NCBI RefSeq assembly: GCF_024172165.1
Contig: NZ_JAMZEB010000002.1
Coordinates: forward strand, 3,617,501 to 3,681,500
Direction of reading: 5' to 3'
Source: Nonomuraea thailandensis
Lineage (GTDB): Bacteria > Actinomycetota > Actinomycetes > Streptosporangiales > Streptosporangiaceae
DNA length: 64,000 nucleotides
Shown here: positions 42,782 through 51,414 of the stretch, piece after piece
Numbering within the stretch: position 1 is the first letter of the stretch
How the letters are laid out: each line of letters begins with the position of its first letter
The notes under the pieces: generated by a model
Databases searched by the model: none
Told to the model about the DNA's origin: nothing
Seen by the model: only the letters and a program-made list of their open reading frames with translations
Program-made: the position numbers and the translations under genes

Positions 42782-44299
42782 ATGCCCTTCCTGAACGCAC
42801 TTGGCATCACCAAGTCCTTCGGCCCCGTCAAGGTGCTGCACGGCATCGACTTCACCGCCGAGGCCGGCTCGGTGGTGGCCCTGCTCGGTGAGAACGGCGC
42901 CGGCAAGAGCACGTTCGTCAAGATCCTGGCCGGTGACCACGACGCCGACGGCGGCGAGATCCGCGTCGGCGGCCGGCCCGCCCGGTTCGGCTCCGTCGCC
43001 GACGCCCGCGCCGCGGGCATCCGGCTGATCTCGCAGGAGATCGCCGACGCCGGCCCCCTGACCGTGGCCGAGAACGTCGTGCTCGGCGCCTGGCCCCGGC
43101 GCCTGGGCGTGGTGAGCCGGAAGGAGATGCGCCGTCGCGCCGCCGGGTCGCTGGCCAGGCTGCGTGCCGAGATCCCGCTGGACCGCCCGGTCAGCCGGCT
43201 GCGGCTGGGCGAACGGCAGATCGTCGAGATCGCCCGCGCCCTGGCGGGGGAGAGCCGGTGCCTGCTGTTCGACGAGCCGACGGCGGCGCTGTCCGACGCC
43301 GAGGCCGGGCGGCTGTTCGAGCTGATCGCCGACCTGCGCGAGACCGGCGTGGCGATCGTCTACATCACGCACCGGCTCGACGAGGTCTTCCGCATCGCCG
43401 ACCGTGCCTGCGTGCTGCGCGACGGCCGCATCTCGCTCGACCGGCCGGTCGCCGAGGTCACGACGGCCGATCTGGTGGAAGCCATGGTGGGCAGGGCGGT
43501 CGCCGCCCGCCGGTTCGTCGAGCCGGCCGGCGGGCCGGCGGACGGGCCGGCTCAGCGCGCCGAGGCGGTGCTGACCCTGCACGAGGCGTCCGGGGACAAC
43601 TTCGCCGGCGTGTCGCTGTCGGCCGCGCCCGGCACCGTGGTCGGCCTGTACGGCAAGGTCGGCTCCGGCGTCTCCGAGGTGGCCGAGACGCTGTTCGGCA
43701 TGCGCGGGCTCGCCGGCGGCGAGCTGCGCCTCGACGGCAGGGCCATCCACCTGCGCACCCCGGCGGACGCGATCCGCGCCGGCATCGGATTCCTGCCCCC
43801 TGACCGGCAGGGGCAGGCCGTGCTGTCCGACCGGTCGGTGGCGGAGAACCTGACCGCCCCGAGCTGGCGGCGGCTGGCCGGGCGCGGTGGCCTGATGACG
43901 CGGGCGCGGGAGGCCGGGGCCTACCGGCGCTGGCACGACGCGCTCTCCGTCCGCTCACGCGACGACCCCGACCAGAGCATCGGCACCCTGTCGGGCGGCA
44001 ACCAGCAGAAGGTCCTGCTCGCCCGCTGGCTGGAGTGCGGCTCCCGCGTGCTGGTGCTGGCGGAGCCCACCCGCGGCGTCGACGTCGGCGCCCGGCAGGA
44101 GATCTACCAGGCGATCCGCCGCCTCGCCGAGGACGGCACCGCCATCGTCGTCGCGTCCTCCGACTACGAGGACATCGTCGCGGTCGCCGATCAGGCAGCC
44201 GTCATGGTACGCGGCCGCGTCGTGGCCATGCTCGACGGCGCCGGCGTCACCACCGACCAACTCACCGAATCCGCAGGAGGAGCTCTCAGTGTCCGATAG
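42782..44299 (+). CDS. sugar-type ABC transporter ATPase with two nucleotide-binding domains
   Basis: 505 residues. NBD1 has Walker A GENGAGKST, signature-like LRLGERQ and Walker B CLLFDEPTAAL. NBD2 has the usual degenerate Walker A (GKVGSGVSE), signature LSGGNQQ, but its Walker B reads VLVLAEPTRGVDVG with Ala where Asp is normal. This is the RbsA/MglA architecture. Starts 10 bp after the binding-protein gene; its end overlaps the permease start by 11 bp. Confidence 0.93.
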   Translation: MPFLNALGITKSFGPVKVLHGIDFTAEAGSVVALLGENGAGKSTFVKILAGDHDADGGEIRVGGRPARFGSVADARAAGIRLISQEIADAGPLTVAENVVLGAWPRRLGVVSRKEMRRRAAGSLARLRAEIPLDRPVSRLRLGERQIVEIARALAGESRCLLFDEPTAALSDAEAGRLFELIADLRETGVAIVYITHRLDEVFRIADRACVLRDGRISLDRPVAEVTTADLVEAMVGRAVAARRFVEPAGGPADGPAQRAEAVLTLHEASGDNFAGVSLSAAPGTVVGLYGKVGSGVSEVAETLFGMRGLAGGELRLDGRAIHLRTPADAIRAGIGFLPPDRQGQAVLSDRSVAENLTAPSWRRLAGRGGLMTRAREAGAYRRWHDALSVRSRDDPDQSIGTLSGGNQQKVLLARWLECGSRVLVLAEPTRGVDVGARQEIYQAIRRLAEDGTAIVVASSDYEDIVAVADQAAVMVRGRVVAMLDGAGVTTDQLTESAGGALSVR

Positions 44300-45323
44300 C
44301 GCCGTGTCCGACAGCGCCGGGACGCCCGGGCCCGCGGCGGTGGCCGCGGGCGGGCCTCCGGCGCCCGAACCGCCGGCCGGCCGGGTTTCCACGCTGGCAA
44401 GGATTCCCAGCAGCGCCGCGCTCGTGGTCTTCCTCATCCTGGAGATCGTCTTCTTCGCCGCCAACTCCCCGTACTTCCTCAACTGGGACAACGCGACGAA
44501 CATCCTGACGGCCATCTCGATCACCGGCGTGCTCGCGGCCGGCGCGACCCTGCTGCTCGTCTCCGGGCAGTTCGACCTGTCCGTGGGCAGCGGCGTCGGC
44601 TTCGTCGGGCTGCTGCTGGTCGAGCTGCAACCCCATCTCGGCACGGCCAGGGCCGTCCTTGTCGCGATCGCCGGTGGCATCGCCATCGGCCTGCTCAACG
44701 GTTTCCTGGTCAACGTGCTCGGCATCAACGCGCTGATCACGACACTCGGCACGCTGGCGATCTTCCGCGGGCTCACCCTCGCCGTGGGCGAGGGCCAGAA
44801 CATCGCGGTGAACGGCTTCGACTGGGCCATCGCCCGGCCCTTCCTGAACGTGCCGATACCGGCGCTGGTGTTCATCGCCGTCGCCGTGGTCTTCGCGCTG
44901 GTCATGAGCTTCACCGTCTACGGGCGGGAGATGTACGCCATCGGCGCCAACTCCGACGCCGCGCGGCTGGTCGGCATTCGCGTCAAGCGCAACCTGTTCC
45001 TGGCCTTCGTCATCTCGGGGCTGTGCATGGCGCTGGCGGGGCTGCTCAACACCTCGCTCATCGGCTCCTCCTCCGGCACCACGGGCACCGGGCTGGAGCT
45101 GGCCGCTGTCACCGCGGTGATCCTCGGCGGCACCAGCCTCCAGGGCGGCACCGGCGGAGTGTTCGGCACGATCATCGGTCTGCTCATCGTGGGCGTGCTC
45201 AGCAACGGCCTCACGCTGATGAACGTCGACTCCTCCTGGCAGCAGGTCGCCACCGGCTCGCTGCTCATCCTCGCGGTCGCCTTCGACCGGCTCCGCGCCA
45301 ACCTGCTCGGCGGCCTGCGATGA
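44289..45323 (+). CDS. ABC importer permease (BPD_transp_2, RbsC-like)
   Basis: 344 residues from GTG at 44289, with AGGAGG at 44275. A ~35-residue Pro/Ala-rich cytoplasmic lead is followed by 8-10 transmembrane segments. The conserved EAA-like loop region appears around YGREMYAIGANSDAARLVGI and the family ending GVLSNGLTLMNVDSSWQQVA. The homodimer would pair with the double ATPase. Stop overlaps the next gene's ATG (ATGA). Confidence 0.93.
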   Translation: MSDSAVSDSAGTPGPAAVAAGGPPAPEPPAGRVSTLARIPSSAALVVFLILEIVFFAANSPYFLNWDNATNILTAISITGVLAAGATLLLVSGQFDLSVGSGVGFVGLLLVELQPHLGTARAVLVAIAGGIAIGLLNGFLVNVLGINALITTLGTLAIFRGLTLAVGEGQNIAVNGFDWAIARPFLNVPIPALVFIAVAVVFALVMSFTVYGREMYAIGANSDAARLVGIRVKRNLFLAFVISGLCMALAGLLNTSLIGSSSGTTGTGLELAAVTAVILGGTSLQGGTGGVFGTIIGLLIVGVLSNGLTLMNVDSSWQQVATGSLLILAVAFDRLRANLLGGLR

Positions 45324-47041
45324 GCGCCGCCACCTACACCGTCCGGCGCAACGCCGACGTGCCGATGAGCGACGGTGTCCGGCTCCGTGCCGACATCTGG
45401 CTCCCCGACCGCGACGGTCCCGTCCCCGTGCTGCTGGAGCGGATGCCCTACGACAAGTCGTCCTCGTTCATGGCACAGCACATCGTCGGGCTGGAGATCG
45501 TGCGCGCGCTCGACGCCGGTTTCGCCGTCGTCGTGCAGGACACGCGCGGCCGGTACGCCTCCGAAGGCGACTTCGACCCGTTCACGCACGAGGCCGCCGA
45601 CGGCAGCGACACCGTCGCCTGGCTGCTGGAGCAGGACTTCTGCGACGGCCACGTGTTCATGTACGGCGCCTCCTACATCGGCGCCACCCAGTTGCTGGCA
45701 GCCTCGGCCGCGCCCGAGGGCCTGCGCGCCATCGCACCCCAGCTGACCACCTCCGACTACTACGAGAGCTGGACGTACCGCGGCGGGGCGCTGCAACTCG
45801 GGTTCGTCCTGCTGTGGATCATCGAGTCGCTGGCGCCGCCCGACCTGGACCGCCGGGCACCGGACGCGACGCTCAGCGCCCTGCTGGCGGACCTGCGCGA
45901 GGATCCGTGGCACGCCATGGACCTGGTTCCCGCACGGCGCAAGGAGCTCGAAGCGCTCGCGCCCTACCTGCGGGACTGGCTGGCGCACCCGTCCCGCGAC
46001 GGCTTCTGGGCGGCCATCGACCCCTCCCGTGCCTACGGCCGGATGGACGTCGCCGGGCTGCACATCGGCGGCTGGCACGACCTCTTCCTCGACGGCACCC
46101 TGCGCAACTACCGCGGGCTCACCGAGCACGCGCCGACCGAGGAGGCGCGAGGCCGCCAGTACCTCGTCGTCGGCCCCTGGTCGCACGGCAACCTCAGCGG
46201 CTGGCAAGGCGACGGCTGGCACGGATACGACGCGGACTCCGGCGCCCTCGACCTGACCGCAATGCACCTGGAGTTCTTCTCCGCGATCGCCGCCGGACGC
46301 GAGCCGGACCTGCCCAAGGCACGGATCTTCTTCACCGGCGCCGACACCTGGCACGACCTGCCGTCCTGGCCGCCGCCCGGCACCACGCCGACCTCCTGGG
46401 CGCTGCGCGCGGACGGCGGCCTGACCCAGGGAGCCGCCGGAGAGCAGGCGACGCTCACCTACCGGTCGGATCCGGCGAACCCGGTGCCGACCACCGGCGG
46501 GGCGACGTTCCTGCCCGGGCTGCTGGTCGCCCGCGACTCCGGCCCCAAGGACCAGGCCGCGATCGAGGCACGCGACGACGTGCTCGTGCTCACCTCGGCG
46601 CCGCTGGAGACCGGCCTGACCATCGCGGGTGAGGTGGTCCTGCACCTGGAGGCGGCCTCCTCGGCCGAGGACTGCGACTGGACGGCCCGTCTCACCGAGG
46701 TCGACGCGGCAGGCCGATCGGTCGGGCTGGTCGACGGCATCCTGCGAGCGCGCTACCGGCACGGCGGCGCCGCCGTCGCGCTGACACCCGGGCGGCGGGA
46801 ATCCTACCGGCTGCCGCTGGGCTCGATCGCCCACGTGGTGCCGGCGGGGCACCGGCTCCGCCTGCAGATCGCCTCGTCCAACTATCCTCGCTTCGATCGC
46901 AACCCGCAGACGATGGCCGACCCGGCCGAGGCGACAGGGGACGACTTCGCCGTCGCCGACCAGACCGTCTTCGTCGGCGCCGGCGGCACGCACCTGGTGA
47001 TTCCGATCGCACCCGACCTGCCGGAGGGACCAGGGGCCTGA
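45320..47041 (+). CDS. CocE/NonD-family hydrolase (X-Pro dipeptidyl-peptidase S15 type)
   Basis: 573 residues from the ATG at 45320 overlapping the permease stop. Catalytic Ser118 in MYGASYIGATQ, Asp probably in HIGGWHDLFLDG, His in VVGPWSHGN. The C-terminal ~210 residues are the jelly-roll domain of the family (LTIAGEVVLHLEAASSAEDC). Family members cleave acyl esters (cocaine esterase), beta-lactam ester precursors or X-Pro peptides. Coupling to an importer implies intracellular hydrolysis of the imported compound. Confidence 0.9.
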   Translation: MSAATYTVRRNADVPMSDGVRLRADIWLPDRDGPVPVLLERMPYDKSSSFMAQHIVGLEIVRALDAGFAVVVQDTRGRYASEGDFDPFTHEAADGSDTVAWLLEQDFCDGHVFMYGASYIGATQLLAASAAPEGLRAIAPQLTTSDYYESWTYRGGALQLGFVLLWIIESLAPPDLDRRAPDATLSALLADLREDPWHAMDLVPARRKELEALAPYLRDWLAHPSRDGFWAAIDPSRAYGRMDVAGLHIGGWHDLFLDGTLRNYRGLTEHAPTEEARGRQYLVVGPWSHGNLSGWQGDGWHGYDADSGALDLTAMHLEFFSAIAAGREPDLPKARIFFTGADTWHDLPSWPPPGTTPTSWALRADGGLTQGAAGEQATLTYRSDPANPVPTTGGATFLPGLLVARDSGPKDQAAIEARDDVLVLTSAPLETGLTIAGEVVLHLEAASSAEDCDWTARLTEVDAAGRSVGLVDGILRARYRHGGAAVALTPGRRESYRLPLGSIAHVVPAGHRLRLQIASSNYPRFDRNPQTMADPAEATGDDFAVADQTVFVGAGGTHLVIPIAPDLPEGPGA

Positions 47042-47059
47042 GATCGTCGCGCTGCGACG

Positions 47060-47771
47060 CCGCTGCTGGGGGCGGCCGCGCTGAACAGCGGGGCGCCGCC
47101 GCACCGGCAGCAGGCCGCGCTCTACGCCGCGCTCTACGCCGCGCTCTACGCCGCGCTCTACGCCGCGCTCTACGCCGCGCTCTACGCCGCGCTCTACGCC
47201 GCGCTCTACGCCGCGCTCTACGCTGCGCTCGCCGAGTGGGCCGCGCGCTCCGCTCAGGCGGCCGAGCAGTTCGGGGCCCAGGAGCACATCGCCGGGCTGA
47301 GCACGCGGTACGCGTTCCTGATCGAGAGCGTCGACGAACACGCCACCTCCTGGTGGACCGCGCCCGGCAAAGCTGCGCCGCCGGCGTCGACGTCTCGCCC
47401 GACCCCCCGGCACCTCCGCGCGGAGCGTGCGGGAACGGTATGTGCAGCACGTCGCCGACCGTCTCGATGACTTCGACGGCTGGCTGGGGCACGACCCTTG
47501 TCTGCGGGTCAGCGTCTGGGACATCCGCCGGGCCGCCGACGGCAACCGGCGCACGCTGGGGTCCGGCGACTACCCGCCCGAGGCGTACGCCCGGGTGCTC
47601 AAGGTGTCGAAGCGATTCTCAGGCGTTGCATGGTCGGCCTGGCCCTTCGCGGAGTGGGTCACACCCGTGATGCCGTGGTTGGCGGATGCCGTCGGATCGC
47701 TCGCGGCCGGGGTGAATAGGTCTTCAGATTTTTTCTGCGGTGATGTCGAGTGGCGTCGAGCCCGTTCGTAG
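47060..47771 (+). pseudogene. unrecognised gene remnant containing the AALY repeat
   Basis: An open stretch without a clear start runs LLGAAALNSG, then nine AALY units, then AEWAARSAQAAEQFG and AFLIESVDEHATSWW. It loses frame near 47420, after which RERYVQHVADRLDDFDGWLG and CLRVSVWDIRRAADGN continue to a stop at 47769. The last ~115 residues could be read alone from 47427 or from a nearby GTG. No family recognised. Confidence 0.45.
47114..47221 (+). repeat. 12-bp tandem repeat, 9 perfect copies (GCCGCGCTCTAC)
   Basis: Nine exact copies plus a degenerate tenth (to 47233). In the plus-strand frame it encodes (AALY)9, an amphipathic-helix-like tract. Confidence 0.97.
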
Positions 47772-47822
47772 CCAGGGTGAGAGGTCGGCAAGGAGCCGGT
47801 CACCACTCACCGGAGGTCTGCG

Positions 47823-48221
47823 ATGTCCGTCATCAGCACCACCGCTCCACCCAAGCCGCTGATCATCGGCGGCCTGACCGCCGCGGTCGTCGCGGGCGCG
47901 GCGACCGCGGCCGTCGCCGCAGCGGGTGAGTTCGCCGGGATCAGCCTCGTTGCCGGCGGCGCGCCGATCCCGGCGTCCGGGTTCGCCATGCTGACCGTCA
48001 TCTTCTCCGTGGCGGGCCTGGTGCTGGCCGTAGGGTTGGCTCGCTGGGCTCGCCGGCCGCGCACGGTGTTCGTCCGTGCCACGCTTGCGCTCACCGCGCT
48101 GTCCCTGGTACCGGATGCGCTGGTGGGCGCGTCGGTGGCCACGAAGGTGCTGCTGATGGTGACCCATGTGGTCGCCGCCGCGATCGTCATCCCGGCCGTC
48201 GCCCGCCGCCTGTCCGCCTGA
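47823..48221 (+). CDS. DUF6069-family membrane protein
   Basis: 132 residues with four transmembrane helices (LIIGGLTAAVVAGAATAAVA; GFAMLTVIFSVAGLVLAVG; ATLALTALSLVPDALVG; VLLMVTHVVAAAIVIPAVA) and a basic loop ARWARRPRTVF. Typical DUF6069 size and pattern; function unknown. First gene of a same-strand series with DGPF, ECF42 and SRPBCC genes. Confidence 0.8.
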   Translation: MSVISTTAPPKPLIIGGLTAAVVAGAATAAVAAAGEFAGISLVAGGAPIPASGFAMLTVIFSVAGLVLAVGLARWARRPRTVFVRATLALTALSLVPDALVGASVATKVLLMVTHVVAAAIVIPAVARRLSA

Positions 48222-48246
48222 CCCGGTTTTCGCAAGGAGTTCGCCC

Positions 48247-48603
48247 GTGAAGAAGTACCTGCTGGCCGTCCAGTACGACGAGAGCGCGCCGTGGCCGTCC
48301 GAGGAAGACCTGCGCGAGCAGCAGGCCCGAACCGGCCAGGTGACCGCCGACATGCAGTCCGCCGGTTGCTGGGTGTTCGTCGGCGGCCTGCTGGGCTCGC
48401 ACGCCACCACCGTCGTACGCCCCGGCAACGGCGTGACCACGATGACCGACGGGCCGTTCGCCGAGACCAAGGAGCAGCTCGGCGGGTTCTGGGTGATCCA
48501 GTGCGACGACCTGGACCAGGCGCTGGTCTGGGGCGAGAGGTGCGCGCTTGCCTGCGGGTCCCCGATCGAGGTGCGCCCGTTCGAAGACGCGCAGTGGACG
48601 TGA
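48247..48603 (+). CDS. YCII/DGPF-domain protein
   Basis: 118 residues from GTG with AAGGAGT at 48234. It contains the DGPF motif (MTDGPFAETKEQLGGFWVIQ) and the dimeric ferredoxin-like alpha/beta pattern of the YCII family. Genes of this type are the standard companions of ECF42 sigma factors, one of which follows at 7 bp, so a functional link with it is well founded. Biochemical role unknown. Confidence 0.9.
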   Translation: MKKYLLAVQYDESAPWPSEEDLREQQARTGQVTADMQSAGCWVFVGGLLGSHATTVVRPGNGVTTMTDGPFAETKEQLGGFWVIQCDDLDQALVWGERCALACGSPIEVRPFEDAQWT

Positions 48604-48609
48604 GCAGCG

Positions 48610-49797
48610 GTGGATCTGGACGGCATCTACCGGGCCGAATACGGCCGATGCGTGGCCACGCTGACGCGCCTGCTCGGTGACATCGGCCTGGCCGAGGAGT
48701 TCGTGCAGGACGCGTTCGCGGTGGCCGTCCAGAAGTGGGACGAGCGGCCACCGCCTAATCCCGGCGCGTGGATCGTGACCACCGCCCGCAACCGGGCGAT
48801 CGACCGGCTGCGCCGGGAATCCACCCGCGAGGCCCGCCACGCCCAGGCGCTACTGCTGCGCCAGGTCGACGAACCACAGGAGGTGGGACCGGTGCGCGAC
48901 GACCAGCTCCGCATGATCTTCACCTGCTGCCACCCGGCGCTGTCGCCGCCGGCACAGACCGCGCTCACCCTGCGCCTGCTCGGCGGGCTGGAGGTGGCCG
49001 AGATCGCCAGGGCCTACTTGGTGCCCGAAGCGACCGTCTTCCAGCGGATCGTTCGCGCGAAGAAGAAGATCCGCGACGCCGGCATCCCCTACCGGGTGCC
49101 CGGCGCCGCCGAACTCCCCGACCGGCTGGCACCGGTACTCGCCGTCCTCTACCTGGTCTTCAACGAAGGATACACCTCCACGACAGGCTGGCTGCTACGC
49201 ACCGACCTGTGCCTGGAGGCCGTCCACCTGGCCAGGGAGCTGGCCGAGCTGATGCCTCATGAGCCGGAGGTGATCGGGCTGCTGGCCCTGCTCCTGCTCA
49301 CCGAAGCCCGCCGGCCCGCCCGGGTGGGACCTTCGGGCGAGCTGGTGGTGCTCGCCGAGCAGGACCGCTCGCTGTGGAACCGCGAGCTGATCGCCGAGGG
49401 ACACGAGCTGGTACGCCGCTGCCTGCGCCGTAACCAGCCGGGACCGTACCAGTTGCAGGCCGCGATCAACGCCGTGCACACCGACGGGCAGGCGACCGAC
49501 TGGGCGCAGGTGCTGGCGCTGTACGACCAGCTGCTGCGCCAGTCCCCGACCCCGATCGTGGCACTCAACCGCGCGGTCGCCGTTGCCGAGGTACACGGAC
49601 CGGCGCAGGCTCTGGCCGCCATCGAGGACCTGGACCTGCCGGGCTACCACCTGCTGCCCGCCACCCGCGCCGACCTGCTGGCCCGCCTGGGCCGTACCGC
49701 CGAGGCTGTCGCCGCCTACGACGAGGCCATCACCCTGGCCACCAACGACACCGAACGAACCTTCCTGCAGACGCGCCGAGCCCGACAAGGAGCATGA
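48610..49797 (+). CDS. ECF42-type sigma factor with long C-terminal extension
   Basis: 395 residues from GTG. Region 2 (residues ~1-80: YRAEYGRCVATLTRLLGDIG and AVQKWDERPPPNPGAWIVTT), region 4 (~105-165: IFTCCHPALSPPAQTALTLR, EIARAYLVPEATVFQRIVRA). The remaining ~220 residues are TPR-like helices (TPIVALNRAVAVAEVHGPAQ; RLGRTAEAVAAYDEAITLA). ECF42 factors work with DGPF proteins and need the C-terminal domain for activity; no anti-sigma factor is encoded. Confidence 0.92.
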   Translation: MDLDGIYRAEYGRCVATLTRLLGDIGLAEEFVQDAFAVAVQKWDERPPPNPGAWIVTTARNRAIDRLRRESTREARHAQALLLRQVDEPQEVGPVRDDQLRMIFTCCHPALSPPAQTALTLRLLGGLEVAEIARAYLVPEATVFQRIVRAKKKIRDAGIPYRVPGAAELPDRLAPVLAVLYLVFNEGYTSTTGWLLRTDLCLEAVHLARELAELMPHEPEVIGLLALLLLTEARRPARVGPSGELVVLAEQDRSLWNRELIAEGHELVRRCLRRNQPGPYQLQAAINAVHTDGQATDWAQVLALYDQLLRQSPTPIVALNRAVAVAEVHGPAQALAAIEDLDLPGYHLLPATRADLLARLGRTAEAVAAYDEAITLATNDTERTFLQTRRARQGA

Positions 49798-49798
49798 G

Positions 49799-50296
49799 AT
49801 GACAACGAACGCGCACACCATGGAACGCGAGAGCGTGAGCGCCACCCTGACTTTCGCCGTGCCCGCCGCGAGGGTGTTCGCGGTGCTGGCGGACCCGACC
49901 AGCCATGCGGCGATCGACGGCACCGGCTGGGTACAGGAAGCCGTCAACCAGGCGCCGCTGACCGCGGCAGGGCAGATCTTCCGGATGGACATGCACCACG
50001 CCGACCATCCGGACGGTGACTACCGGGTGGTCAACAAGGTCGAGGTGTTCCAGGCACCGCACGCCATCGGCTGGCTGACCGGGGTGGAGAAGGACGACGG
50101 CCGGCTGGAGCTCGGCGGCTGGCTCTGGCGCTACGACCTCGCACCGCTCGGCCCGTCCGAGACCGAGGTCACGCTCACCTACGACTGGTCGGCGGTGCCG
50201 CAGTTCCGCCGCGAATACATCCAGTTCCCGCCCTTCGGCCCCGACCATCTCATCAACTCGCTGCACCACCTGGCCGAACTCGTCTCCGGCAGGTGA
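49799..50296 (+). CDS. SRPBCC-family protein
   Basis: 165 residues, ATG one base after the sigma-factor stop, AAGGAG upstream. The START/Bet v1-like fold is shown by SATLTFAVPAARVFAVLADP and the C-terminal helix HLINSLHHLAELV. Such proteins bind hydrophobic ligands or act as polyketide-cyclase-like enzymes. Co-transcription with the ECF42 sigma gene suggests it belongs to the same response. Confidence 0.85.
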   Translation: MTTNAHTMERESVSATLTFAVPAARVFAVLADPTSHAAIDGTGWVQEAVNQAPLTAAGQIFRMDMHHADHPDGDYRVVNKVEVFQAPHAIGWLTGVEKDDGRLELGGWLWRYDLAPLGPSETEVTLTYDWSAVPQFRREYIQFPPFGPDHLINSLHHLAELVSGR

Positions 50297-50455
50297 TGCC
50301 GCCGGCCACGACGACCAGTCGTCCGGCCGGCCCCGTCGCCCGCGTCTGTCGCAGCGTCGCTCCGCACGTCGCGTTCCAAGACAACCCGTCAGGGCGACAC
50401 GTCGTACCCCATCTGTTTCTTCACATCTGATCCACCGGTACCAGAGGAGAACATC

Positions 50456-51040
50456 ATGACCGCCACCTACACCTTCGACGTCTTCACCACCCTCGACGGC
50501 TTCGGCTCCTACAACAGCAGCGGCGACTGGGGCGGATACTGGGGCAAGCAAGGCCCCGAATTCCTCGATCGCCGCCTCGCCCTGTACGACCAGGAGCAGC
50601 GGATGGTCTTCGGCGCCAACACCTATCGGGCGCACGTGCAGTTGCTTGCCGCGAGCACCGAGGAGTCCGGGGTGGGTGACCCATGGGCCATGCGGATGAT
50701 GAACATGCCGGCAACGGTGGTGTCGAGCACGCTGCAGGGACCGCTCGACTGGCCGAACGCGACCCTCGCGAGCGGCGATGCCGTTGACATCGTTGTCCGC
50801 CTCAAGGAGGAATCGGAGGTGCCGTTGCGCTCGCACGGCAGCCTGTCGCTGAACCGGGCGCTGATGGCCGCCGGTCTGGTCGACCGCGTCCAGGTGACCG
50901 TCTTCCCCGTGATCACCGGCCGGACCGGAGTGGACCCGATCTTCCAGGGTGCGGCGGACTTCGACCTCGAGCTGATCGAGAGCCGGACGCTCGACGGCCA
51001 CACCCAAGAGCTCACCTACCGGCCCACCCTGCATGTCTGA
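50456..51040 (+). CDS. RibD C-terminal/dihydrofolate reductase-like protein
   Basis: 194 residues with AGAGGAG upstream. The start TATYTFDVFTTLDGFGSYNS and the later MVFGANTYRAHVQLLA and VDRVQVTVFPVITGRTGVDP follow the RibD-C pattern (NADPH-dependent reductase fold). It is 160 bp beyond the SRPBCC gene and is a frequent companion of ECF42/DGPF groups. A decayed paralogue lies at 25535-25842. Confidence 0.85.
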   Translation: MTATYTFDVFTTLDGFGSYNSSGDWGGYWGKQGPEFLDRRLALYDQEQRMVFGANTYRAHVQLLAASTEESGVGDPWAMRMMNMPATVVSSTLQGPLDWPNATLASGDAVDIVVRLKEESEVPLRSHGSLSLNRALMAAGLVDRVQVTVFPVITGRTGVDPIFQGAADFDLELIESRTLDGHTQELTYRPTLHV

Positions 51041-51049
51041 GCCGTCCAT

Positions 51050-51333
51050 GCACCCTCTCGCGTCGACATACCGAGATTGCCGGTCAGCAGTTTCACCTTC
51101 CTGCCGGCGCGCGCCTGTAGGGCCACGGCGCGGGCGATGATCTCGTCGTCGGTACGAGGCAGGCGCACATGGCCGGGCGGATCCGGCCAGAGGTCGATCG
51201 TGATGGCGCCGCGCGGAAAGGCCGGGTTCTCCGGAGCGCTGCCCCTGTGGCGGACGACCCCGCGGGGAAGCAGGTTGTCCAGCAGATTGATCGTTTCCCT
51301 GGCGTTGGTGCTCGCAGCGCCCAGCTCGGTGAC
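51050..51333 (-). pseudogene. PIN-domain fragment
   Basis: NARETINLLDNLLPRGVVRH, TDDEIIARAVALQARAGRKV and KLLTGNLGMSTREG match the second half of a PIN ribonuclease domain (acidic DDE and the late TgD/N...M). The N-terminal catalytic Asp strand is missing; at 51333 the sequence switches to an unrelated remnant. Confidence 0.5.
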
Positions 51334-51414
51334 CTGCCGCCGGCGCTGACCCAGGCCGGTGCCTACATCGCCCCCCGCATGACCCTGACCCGGTACGTGG
51401 AGCTGCTCAAGGAC
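51331..51414 (+). pseudogene. fragment resembling an NB-ARC/TPR protein
   Basis: LPPALTQAGAYIAPRMTLTR then YVELLKD matches the GLPLAL-type helical motif of NB-ARC ATPases (LPLALEQAgAYl...tl.dYl.ll). Only about 28 residues are recognisable, directly abutting the PIN fragment. Confidence 0.4.

Noticed and set aside
47114..47221. CRISPR array
   Set aside because: The 12-bp units are directly adjacent without spacers; likewise at 22657 and 31441. They are coding minisatellites.
44918..47554. 878-codon minus-strand frame across the permease and CocE genes
   Set aside because: Antisense shadow; the plus-strand genes have clear motifs, ribosome sites and coupled starts.
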